From: Arthrobacter pascens
GTDB taxonomy: Bacteria; Actinomycetota; Actinomycetes; Actinomycetales; Micrococcaceae
Length of the DNA stretch: 64,000 nt
NCBI RefSeq assembly: GCF_030815585.1
Contig: NZ_JAUSWY010000001.1
Span: forward strand, 248,001-312,000
Direction of reading: 5' to 3'
The position numbers and the translations under genes were made by a program. Within the stretch, counting starts at the first letter, position 1. The number at the start of each line of letters is the position of its first letter. Positions 57,738 to 64,000 of this stretch are shown piece by piece. Under the pieces are notes generated by a model. The model was given only the letters and a program-made list of their open reading frames with translations. It ran no database searches and had not been told where the DNA came from.

Positions 57738-58390
57738 GAAAAAGTTCGGGGACAGCGGCGTCCGGCCGCGAGAAGGCGTACGCGTACCTGCGGGAAAATA
57801 TCCTGATCGACCCGGACGTGCAGGGGAAGTTCCTGAACGAGCAGGAGCTGGCCGCTCAGATCGGCGTCTCGCGCACCCCGGTCCGGGAGGCGCTCTTGCT
57901 GCTCGTCTCCGACGGCCTGGTGGAACTGATTCCGCAGCGGGGGGCCTATGTTCCGCCGGTGACCGGCCGCGAAATGTCGGAGCTGATGGAACTGCGAGGT
58001 GTGCTGGAAAGCCATGCCGCCCGCCTGGTCATCGAACAGCGCCGGGTTCCTGCGCAGACGATGCAGGACACCCTTGACCAGCAGGCCCGGCTTCCCCATC
58101 AGCTGAATGCGGACGCTGCGCAGGAGTTCATCCGGCTGGACACCCTCTTCCACCAGCAGTTGATCGACGCCGCAGGCAACGAACTCATCTCGCGGACGTA
58201 CAGCAAGCTCCACGTCCGGCAGATCCTGGTGGGCGTCGCTGCCCTGTTCCGCACCGGCGGCCGGCGCGAGCAGGTGTGCGCCGAACACCAGGACATCCTC
58301 GATGCCCTGGTGTCCGGCGACGCCGCGAAGGCTCAGGAAGCCATTGACCACCACCTGGCCGTTACCCGGGACATCCTGCTCCGCACCTGA
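57734..58390 (+). CDS. GntR-family regulator (FCD domain)
   Basis: 218 aa. HTH: GREKAYAYLRENILIDPDVQGKFLNEQELAAQIGVSRTPVREALLLLVSDGLVELIPQRGAYVPP near residues 11-76. FCD domain: MELRGVLESHAARLVIEQ, FIRLDTLFHQQLIDAAGNELIS (Asp and His metal ligands), and AIDHHLAVTRDIL. The ATG lies within the operator and has no Shine-Dalgarno sequence, so the mRNA may be leaderless and the gene directly self-repressed. It probably controls the divergent hydrolase and, through site 2, the MFS and DUF2848 genes. Confidence 0.9.
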   Translation: MRKSSGTAASGREKAYAYLRENILIDPDVQGKFLNEQELAAQIGVSRTPVREALLLLVSDGLVELIPQRGAYVPPVTGREMSELMELRGVLESHAARLVIEQRRVPAQTMQDTLDQQARLPHQLNADAAQEFIRLDTLFHQQLIDAAGNELISRTYSKLHVRQILVGVAALFRTGGRREQVCAEHQDILDALVSGDAAKAQEAIDHHLAVTRDILLRT

Positions 58391-58414
58391 TCCAGCCCCC
58401 ACCAAACTCAGGCC

Positions 58415-59803
58415 CTAGGGGGATTCGACGGCGGACGGCTGGCGGGCCGCGCCGGAACCTTCCAGGAGGAGCCGGTAGTCCTCGTCCTCAACGGTGTTGG
58501 AGTCCCGGCCGAGCGCCAGGCCCACCGCTGTGACAGCAGCCGCGACGGCCACGTAGATGGCCACCGGAATCCAGGTGCCGAACTGAGCCAGCAGCAGCGT
58601 GAACATCAAGGGTGCGATGGCACCGCCGATCACGCCTGCGAACGTGTAGGCCAACGAACTGCCGGTGGAACGGAGCCTCGGGGAGAACTGCTCCACAATG
58701 AAGGCCGCCTGCGGCCCGTACATGAAGGAGTGCGCCATGAGGCCCAGCACAATGCCGGCGATCAGCATCGGCTCGTTGTCCCCGCCCAGGATGCCGAAGA
58801 AGATGAACGTCCACACAGCGCCCACTACTGCCGCGGTTCCGTAGACCAGGCGGCGGTTGAAGCGGTCGGACACGGCACCGGCCAGCGGGATCATGAACAG
58901 CTGGAAGGCGGAGCCGATCAGCACTGCGGTGAGCACCTGGCTGCGTTCGTAGCCGAGGGCCTGGATGCCGTAGGTAAGCGTAAAGACAGTGAAAAGGGCG
59001 TACAGCACGTCGGGGCCAACCCGGCAAAGGGTGGCGGCGACAAGCGGCCGGAGTTCGGTGCTGAAGACCTCGCGGACGGGTGCGCTGGGCTGTTCGCCGT
59101 GAGCCTCAATGGCTTTGAAGATCGGGGTGTCTTCCAGCTTCAGGCGGATCCAGAGACCGAAACCGACCAGCACGGCCGAGACCAGGAACGCGATGCGCCA
59201 GCCGAAGCCGATGAATTGTTCCTCGGTCAGGGTGAGGGTGAGGACGGCCAGGGCGCCGTTCGCCATGAGATTGCCGGCGGGCGGGCCCACCTGGGCTGCA
59301 GACGCCCAGAAGCCGCGCCGGTGGGGATCGCCGTACTCGCTGGAGAGCAGCACGGCGCCGCCCCACTCGCCGCCAACACCCACGCCCTGGGCGAAGCGCA
59401 GCAGCACCAGGATGATCGGTGCGGTGATGCCGATGCTGTCGTAACCGGGGAGTACGCCGATCAGCACGGTGGCCACGCCAATGATCATCAGGGTTGTCAC
59501 CAGGACCTTCTTGCGGCCGATCCGGTCACCCAGCCGGCCGAAGATGATGCCGCCGACCGGGCGGGACACGTAGCCCACCGCATAGGTAGAGAAAGCCAGG
59601 ATGGTGCCGGTCAGGGGATCGGACGACGGGAAGAAGACGATGGGGAATACGACGGCGGCCGCGGCCGAGTAGACGGCGAAGTCGTACCACTCGAGGGCAG
59701 TGCCGGTGAGGCTGGCGGCGAAGGCCTTGTACAGGCCCTTGGGGTGAATCGACTTGACCGGACGCGGCGCTGCGCCGGAAGCCGGAACTGGGACTTTAGC
59801 CAT
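58415..59803 (-). CDS. MFS transporter, metabolite:H+ symporter (MHS) family
   Basis: 462 aa, 12 membrane helices. MHS hallmarks: ALEWYDFAVYSAAAAVVFPIVFF near residues 36-58, SRPVGGIIFGRLGDRIGRKKVLVTTLMIIGVAT near 80-112, RFAQGVGVGGEWGGAVLLSSEYGDPHRRGFWAS near 138-170, and a second-half repeat SDRFNRRLVYG near 310. The family brings in organic acids such as shikimate, citrate, alpha-ketoglutarate or betaine with protons. Shares its upstream DNA and the GntR operator with the divergent DUF2848 gene, so it likely imports the compound handled by the regulon. Confidence 0.93.
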   Translation of the reverse strand: MAKVPVPASGAAPRPVKSIHPKGLYKAFAASLTGTALEWYDFAVYSAAAAVVFPIVFFPSSDPLTGTILAFSTYAVGYVSRPVGGIIFGRLGDRIGRKKVLVTTLMIIGVATVLIGVLPGYDSIGITAPIILVLLRFAQGVGVGGEWGGAVLLSSEYGDPHRRGFWASAAQVGPPAGNLMANGALAVLTLTLTEEQFIGFGWRIAFLVSAVLVGFGLWIRLKLEDTPIFKAIEAHGEQPSAPVREVFSTELRPLVAATLCRVGPDVLYALFTVFTLTYGIQALGYERSQVLTAVLIGSAFQLFMIPLAGAVSDRFNRRLVYGTAAVVGAVWTFIFFGILGGDNEPMLIAGIVLGLMAHSFMYGPQAAFIVEQFSPRLRSTGSSLAYTFAGVIGGAIAPLMFTLLLAQFGTWIPVAIYVAVAAAVTAVGLALGRDSNTVEDEDYRLLLEGSGAARQPSAVESP

Positions 59804-59857
59804 GGTGTGTCCTCCACAAGATGTTTACGGGTGACGCCTGTCACGCTGGCGTTAAAT

Positions 59858-59874
59858 GTATACATTACGCATAC
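59858..59874. promoter_or_regulatory. GntR regulon operator, site 2
   Basis: GTATACATTACGCATAC, nearly the reverse complement of site 1 at 57721 (14 of 17 positions agree). Located between the divergent MFS and DUF2848 starts. Confidence 0.7.
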
Positions 59875-59951
59875 TGGATGTACATTGGCGACCGTTTCCG
59901 GTTTCCGGTTTGTTAAATTTTCCCGCAGGACACGCAAAGGATGGACAGAAC

Positions 59952-60638
59952 ATGACGGTTCTCAGCTTCGAACTTCCCGACGGCAGCACCCGGAACGTGC
60001 AAGTCAAGCACCTCCTCAACGCAGGTTACGCAGGGCGGGAGCAGGCGGAAGTGCAGGCCCACATCGCCGAACTGGCCGAACTGGGAGTCCCCGGCCCCGC
60101 AACCACGCCGGCCCTGTACCCGGTCTCGCCGTACCTGGCGCAGCAGGTTGCCGAAGTCCGCGTGCAGCACGGCCGGACTTCCGGGGAAGCCGAATGGGCG
60201 CTGGTGATCACCGACGACGGTGTCCTGCTGACGGTGGCCTGCGACCACACGGACCGCGAGCTTGAGGTCCACGGGGTGGCCTGGAGCAAGAATGCCAGCC
60301 CTGACGTTCTGGGCAGCAAGGCCTGGCGGCTCGACGACGTGCGGGACCACTTGGACCAGATCACCTTGAAGGGGTGGGTTGGGGAGGGTGACACCCCGGA
60401 CAAACTCATCCAGGACAGCTCGCTGGCAGCATTGCTGAGCCCCGACTACTGGCTGGACGTCCTCACTGAACGCGGCCTCAACGAGCCGGGCACGGTTCTC
60501 ATCTCCGGCACGGTGGCAATGACCCACGGCGTCGACCAGTTCGCCCGCAGCTGGAAAGTCGAAATGTCGGATCCCGTAACTGGCACCTCGGTGGATGCCC
60601 AGTACCTCGTGGAGCAGATGCCCGAGCCCATCGGCTGA
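59952..60638 (+). CDS. DUF2848 family protein
   Basis: 228 aa. Start MTVLSFELPDGSTRNVQVKHLLNAGYAGR is typical of DUF2848 proteins, which resemble fumarylacetoacetate hydrolases. Visible: PALYPVSPYLAQQVAEVRVQHGRTSGEAEWALVITDDGVLLTVACDHTDRELEVHG near residues 55-110, KAWRLDDVRDHLDQI, and GTVLISGTVAMTHGVDQFARSWKVEMSDP near 178-206. Likely a C-C or C-O hydrolase/decarboxylase-like enzyme acting on a keto acid (family-level guess). AAAGGAT precedes the ATG by 11 bases. Member of the inferred GntR regulon with the nitrilase-family enzyme and MHS transporter. Confidence 0.88.
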   Translation: MTVLSFELPDGSTRNVQVKHLLNAGYAGREQAEVQAHIAELAELGVPGPATTPALYPVSPYLAQQVAEVRVQHGRTSGEAEWALVITDDGVLLTVACDHTDRELEVHGVAWSKNASPDVLGSKAWRLDDVRDHLDQITLKGWVGEGDTPDKLIQDSSLAALLSPDYWLDVLTERGLNEPGTVLISGTVAMTHGVDQFARSWKVEMSDPVTGTSVDAQYLVEQMPEPIG

Positions 60639-60761
60639 CTGTCATGCCTGTCCGGCACGGTCATGCCGGGCCGCCTGGCGGACTGCGCTGAACCGGCCAG
60701 TCAGCCGGGCGCGGGATCACCCGGCGTCTGCGTCGCGGAACTGGCAGCGAGGCTCAAGGAG

Positions 60762-61382
60762 CTAGGCACCCGGCACCCGCAGCACCCCCACCGCCGCCAC
60801 CAGATAAGGCACGGGGTCCGGGTCCGTGCCCGCAGCCCACTGCATCCACGCCTCAAACGTCGCGCCGATGTACGCGGCGCACAAGTAGCGCGCGGTGTCC
60901 GCGGGCACGCCGCGCTCCACAAGGTGGGACCTGGCCCGATCACGCTGGGACGCCAGGGCTTCGTAGCTCCGGCTCATCAGCTCAGGGTGTTCGGCAATCA
61001 GCCTCAGGCGGCCGCGCGTCACGGCGAGGTCCGGGAGGACTGCAGCGCCTGCGACGGCCACCTCGCAGAGCCCCGCCAGGATGTCGCCGTCGAAACCGCC
61101 ATGAACGTGGGCTGAGTCGAGCACCGGCACCGTAGCGTCGATCACCGGCTCGGTGCCGCCCCAGACCAGGTCCGCCTTGCTGGTGAAGTAGCGGTAGAGG
61201 CTCTTGCGTCCGATGCCCGCCTCGCGGGCGATGTCCTCCATCGAGGTCCGTTCATAGCCATGCTCGGCGAACAGGCGCAACGCGATGCCCGCCACGGCGT
61301 CCGGATCAATGGTGGTGGGCCGCCCGGCGAAACGCGATGCGGCGGCGTTCTGGTCTTCCACAAACATTCCTCCACTACTCAC
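60762..61382 (-). CDS. TetR-family regulator
   Basis: 206 aa. [54 protein letters not shown] near residues 26-76; the [17 protein letters not shown] version resembles the mycofactocin-associated regulator type. The C-terminal domain ([67 protein letters not shown]) is helical. GTG or internal ATG starts are possible. It divergently faces the SDR gene, with a perfect 9-3-9 palindrome between them that is the likely operator. Confidence 0.9.
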   Translation of the reverse strand: MSSGGMFVEDQNAAASRFAGRPTTIDPDAVAGIALRLFAEHGYERTSMEDIAREAGIGRKSLYRYFTSKADLVWGGTEPVIDATVPVLDSAHVHGGFDGDILAGLCEVAVAGAAVLPDLAVTRGRLRLIAEHPELMSRSYEALASQRDRARSHLVERGVPADTARYLCAAYIGATFEAWMQWAAGTDPDPVPYLVAAVGVLRVPGA

Positions 61383-61389
61383 CCTTCCA

Positions 61390-61410
61390 TTATGACACAG
61401 GGTGTCATAA
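61390..61410. promoter_or_regulatory. TetR operator
   Basis: TTATGACAC-AGG-GTGTCATAA: perfect 9-bp inverted repeat, directly upstream of the TetR start and 44 bp from the divergent SDR start. Confidence 0.8.
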
Positions 61411-61453
61411 GGTGGATAGCAGCACCCTCATCAGCGTCTGGAAGGACATCATC

Positions 61454-62233
61454 GTGGGCAACAAAACCCCGTGGCAGGAGGCCACCACCAATGGCCGCTT
61501 TGCAGGAAAGACCGTTATTGTCACCGGCGCCGCCTCGGGCATCGGCCATGCCACCGCCCTGCGCATCGCCAAGGAGGGCGGCAGGGTCATCGCGGCCGAC
61601 ATCAACAAGGAACGCCTGGACGACTTCGTAGCGGAGAACAGCGGCCTGGACCTGGTTCCCGTGGCGGGCGACATCTCCACCGAAGAGACCGTCGCCGCCG
61701 TGGTCGCCGCTGCCGGAGGGCGGGTAGACGCCCTCGCGAATGTCGCCGGCATTATGGACAACTTTGCCCCCATCCACGAAGTGAACGACGAGCTCTGGGA
61801 CAGCGTCTTCCGGATCAACGTCACCGCCCTCATGCGCCTGACCCGCGCCGTGGTCCCGCTGATGCTCGAGTCCGGCACCGGCTCCGTGGTCAACGTCGCC
61901 TCCGAGGCCGGGCTGCGCGGTTCCGCCGCCGGCGCCGCCTACACCGCGTCCAAACACGCCGTCGTCGGCCTGACCAAGAACTCCGCCGTGATCTACGGGC
62001 CCAAGGGCCTGCGCTTCAACGCCGTTGCCCCCGGGCCCACTATGACCGGCATTGTTGCAAACTGGGGATCGAAGGTTTCCGCCGAACGCCTGGGGCCGAT
62101 CATGCAGGCCACGGTCCCGACGCCTGCCACCGCGGCGCAGCTCGCCGCGTCCATCACCTTCCTCCTCAGCGACGACGGCACCAACGTCAACGGCGCCATC
62201 CTCGCTTCCGACGGCGGCTGGTCGGCACTGTAG
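61454..62233 (+). CDS. SDR-family oxidoreductase
   Basis: 259 aa. GTG 61454 chosen: GGAAGGA lies six to seven bases upstream and the protein then opens MGNKTPWQEATTNGRFAGK. Glycine motif TGAASGIG near residues 24-31, ANVAGIMD near 93-100 (NAG equivalent), catalytic Ser in VVNVASEAGLRG, and Y-T-A-S-K-H-A near 162-168, then FNAVAPGPTMT. It ends GAILASDGGWSAL. Substrate unknown; regulated by the divergent TetR protein. A 16-bp tandem duplication covers the stop codon. Confidence 0.92.
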   Translation: MGNKTPWQEATTNGRFAGKTVIVTGAASGIGHATALRIAKEGGRVIAADINKERLDDFVAENSGLDLVPVAGDISTEETVAAVVAAAGGRVDALANVAGIMDNFAPIHEVNDELWDSVFRINVTALMRLTRAVVPLMLESGTGSVVNVASEAGLRGSAAGAAYTASKHAVVGLTKNSAVIYGPKGLRFNAVAPGPTMTGIVANWGSKVSAERLGPIMQATVPTPATAAQLAASITFLLSDDGTNVNGAILASDGGWSAL

Positions 62234-62250
62234 CTGGTCGGCACTGTAGC
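62219..62250 (+). repeat. 16-bp tandem duplication over a stop codon
   Basis: CTGGTCGGCACTGTAG occurs twice head to tail (62219-62234, 62235-62250), the first copy holding the last codons and stop of the SDR gene. Confidence 0.85.
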
Positions 62251-62269
62251 GGAGCGGCTCCAAGGGCCA

Positions 62270-62303
62270 GGGGACGACGGCGGGAAGTCCCGCCGTCGTC
62301 CCC
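62270..62303. terminator. GACGACGGCGGG-family hairpin, copy 5
   Basis: The strongest copy: perfect 16-bp arms (62270-62285 and 62288-62303) with a 2-base spacer, followed shortly by CTTCTGACTTTT. Terminates the SDR transcript. Confidence 0.85.
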
Positions 62304-62346
62304 TTCTGACTTTTCCGGCGGCGCCCTTTGGCCTCTCGGGTAGGGT

Positions 62347-63126
62347 ATGGGGATGGTGCGTGGACTTGCCGATATGGGAGCAGAAAGCATCCTGCTTGCC
62401 GGGGCAGGACGGGCTATTCTGCTGCAGATCGCCGATCCGGCGGTGGGCCACGGCGTGGCTGAACACAGCACCTTCGCGAAACGTCCCCTGGACAGGCTTG
62501 GTGGCACGCTCACCTATGTCTACGCCGTGGTCTACGGCACAGAGGAGCAGCTGACGGCCGTCCGCCGCAGAGTGAACCGCGCCCACGCCCCGGTGCGCCG
62601 TGCCGCCGATGAAACGTCCGGGGGCTACAACGCCTTTGACCCCGAATCCCAGCTTTGGGTGGCGGCGACGCTGTATGACACCGCAGTCACCATCCTCGAA
62701 AAAATCTATGGGCCGCTCGATGACGAGACGGCCGCGCTCGTGTACCTCGACTACGCGAAGCTCGGGACTGCCCTGCAGCTCCCCGAGGAGCTTTGGCCCG
62801 AGAACCGGGAGGCATTCCGCCGGTACTGGGACGGGCGTCTGCAGGCACTGCGTGCTGACGAAGCCGCCGTGGACGTTGGCCGGGGCCTCCTTTACCCTCA
62901 GGGCACAGCACTCTGGTATCGCACCATCATGCCGTTCGCCAGATTCATGACCGCGGGCCTCCTTCCGGATCAGCTCCGGGAGGACTTCGGGCTGGCGTGG
63001 AGTCCGCGTCACGAGCGCTGGTTCGACCGCACCATGCGGTTTCTTGCAGTGTTCTATCCCCGGCTGCCGCAGCGGATCAGGCACTGTGTCAAGAACTACT
63101 GCCTGGGCCAACTCGGCACTGCTTAG
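62347..63126 (+). CDS. MpaB-like oxygenase family protein (DUF2236)
   Basis: 259 aa. Family features: ESILLAGAGRAILLQIADPAVGHGVAEHSTFAKRPLDRLGGTLTYVYAVVYG near residues 13-65, RVNRAHAPVRR near 79-89, YNAFDPESQLWVAATLYDTAVTILEKIYG near 98-126, LYPQGTALWYRTIMPFARFMTAGLLP near 185-210, and RTMRFLAVFYPRLPQRIRH near 225. DUF2236 proteins relate to a heme-dependent latex-clearing/MpaB oxygenase group; the conserved His residues could bind heme. Two ATGs (62347 and 62353) are possible. It lies between a terminator and the DUF817 gene, 79 bp upstream of the latter. Confidence 0.87.
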   Translation: MGMVRGLADMGAESILLAGAGRAILLQIADPAVGHGVAEHSTFAKRPLDRLGGTLTYVYAVVYGTEEQLTAVRRRVNRAHAPVRRAADETSGGYNAFDPESQLWVAATLYDTAVTILEKIYGPLDDETAALVYLDYAKLGTALQLPEELWPENREAFRRYWDGRLQALRADEAAVDVGRGLLYPQGTALWYRTIMPFARFMTAGLLPDQLREDFGLAWSPRHERWFDRTMRFLAVFYPRLPQRIRHCVKNYCLGQLGTA

Positions 63127-63205
63127 CCAGGGCACGGCAGTCAGTCATGGCATCGGAGCGCCGCTCCGGAAATAACAGCCACTCGTGGCGGGGAACGGGG
63201 GACCA

Positions 63206-64000
63206 GTGCGCAGCTTCACGTCCGTAGAGCACCGGATCGACGAGCGTGCACATCGGCTTCTGGACAACGCGCCGGCCGACGGCATCCGTTCCAAGCTCAT
63301 CGAGTTCGCCGTCTTCGGTCTCAAGCAAGCCTGGGCATGCATCTTTGGCGCCGCGCTCCTCGCTGTAATCCTGGCCGTACGCCTCTGGTATCCGGATGAC
63401 GCCGGGCTGGCGAGGAACGATTTCCTGACTCTCGCGGCCGTCGCCATCCAGGTCCTGATGGTTGCCACACGGCTGGAAACTTCACGCGAGCTCAGGGTGA
63501 TTGTGCTCTTTCACCTGGTGGGAACGGTCATGGAGCTGTTCAAGACCGACGTCGGGTCCTGGCAGTATGAGGCCGAGGGTTTCCTGCGCATCGGAGCGGT
63601 TCCCCTGTTCAGTGGCTTTATGTACGCGGCAGTCGGTTCATACATGGTGCGCGTCTTTCGACTGTTCGACCTGACCTTCGCCAGGTATCCGCTGCGGCGG
63701 GTCACGGCGATCCTGGCCGCAGCCATCTACGTGAACTTCTTTACCCACCACTACACCGTCGACGCCCGTTGGGTTCTGTTGGCCGCCGTTGTGGTCATCT
63801 ACGGCCGGTGCGTCATGCACTTCCGTGTGTTCCGCAGGCGGTTCCGGATGCCGTTGATCGTGGCGTTTCTGCTCGTGGCGCTGTTTATCTGGATTGCCGA
63901 GAACATCGCGACGTGGTCGGGTGCTTGGCTCTACCCCAGCCAACTGAACGGCTGGCACATGGTCTCGTTTGACAAGCTCATCTCATGGTTCCTGCTGATG
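63206..64000 (+). CDS. DUF817 integral membrane protein (3' end beyond window)
   Basis: At least 265 residues, still open at the window end. GTG 63206 after GGAACGGGGG. Several membrane helices: LIEFAVFGLKQAWACIFGAALLAVILAV, LTLAAVAIQVLMVATRLETSRELRVIVLFHLVGTVMELFKTDVGSWQY (near residues 75-120, conserved DUF817 core), FLRIGAVPLFSGFMYAAVGSYMVRVFRLFDL, AAIYVNFFTHHYTVDARW, MPLIVAFLLVALFIWIAENIATWSGAWLYP. The conserved E, D, W and H residues within membrane segments are typical. Function of DUF817 is unknown. Confidence 0.88.
   Translation, partial: MRSFTSVEHRIDERAHRLLDNAPADGIRSKLIEFAVFGLKQAWACIFGAALLAVILAVRLWYPDDAGLARNDFLTLAAVAIQVLMVATRLETSRELRVIVLFHLVGTVMELFKTDVGSWQYEAEGFLRIGAVPLFSGFMYAAVGSYMVRVFRLFDLTFARYPLRRVTAILAAAIYVNFFTHHYTVDARWVLLAAVVVIYGRCVMHFRVFRRRFRMPLIVAFLLVALFIWIAENIATWSGAWLYPSQLNGWHMVSFDKLISWFLLM

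Overview
The window is high-GC actinobacterial chromosome. Gene order, codon use, GTG starts and close protein resemblances (recalled, not searched) point to the Arthrobacter/Pseudarthrobacter group of Micrococcaceae. It holds about 57 supported protein genes, several gene remnants, no rRNA, no intact tRNA and no CRISPR array.

Region by region. 0.2-4.8 kb is a patchy accessory stretch: small conserved hypotheticals, an Hpt-like protein without its phospho-histidine, a DUF2975/XRE pair, a dihydrofolate reductase, an AT-richer small P-loop kinase and a gene remnant. Four copies of one 24-bp palindrome separate these genes. 4.8-13.7 kb: Tat-exported phosphoesterase, aldo/keto reductase, an overlapping operon of two YjbR-like proteins and the AAA ATPase RarA, an SDR/TetR pair with a readable two-box promoter, a GNAT, and a WYL/SnoaL pair next to a truncated RibD-like start. 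13.9-17.7 kb: heterodimeric ABC exporter with one degenerate ATP site. 17.8-25.6 kb: sugar-acid uptake and oxidation cluster (ABC importer without ATPase, FadR-type regulator, enolase-superfamily dehydratase, DapA-family dehydratase, ketoglutaric semialdehyde dehydrogenase). 25.8-30.1 kb: a P-loop ATPase remnant and B12-dependent methionine synthase. 30.1-40.5 kb: a 740-bp gene-free leader with a strongly foldable segment, a 2,539-residue secreted repeat protein with a recent 816-bp tandem amplification, and an O-antigen-ligase/TPR protein. 40.5-44.7 kb: IS remnant, then a complete ECF vitamin transporter in one polypeptide with a lipoprotein partner. 44.8-50.7 kb: phospholipase-D-like protein, HhH protein, GNAT, GPP34, two secreted phosphodiesterases. 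50.8-54.0 kb: pectin module (pectate lyase and a fused acetylesterase/pectin methylesterase). 54.2-64 kb: CDGSH and iron redox proteins, a very small basic protein, a doubly broken VOC gene, a GntR regulon (nitrilase-family hydrolase, MHS transporter, DUF2848), a TetR/SDR pair, an MpaB-like protein and DUF817 running off the end.

Links across the window are inferences: pectin breakdown (51-54 kb) gives galacturonate, whose oxidised derivatives could feed the dehydratase/semialdehyde pathway (18-25 kb); B12-dependent MetH could depend on vitamin uptake by the ECF protein. A five-member family of one GC-rich hairpin sits in intergenic gaps between 48 and 62 kb.
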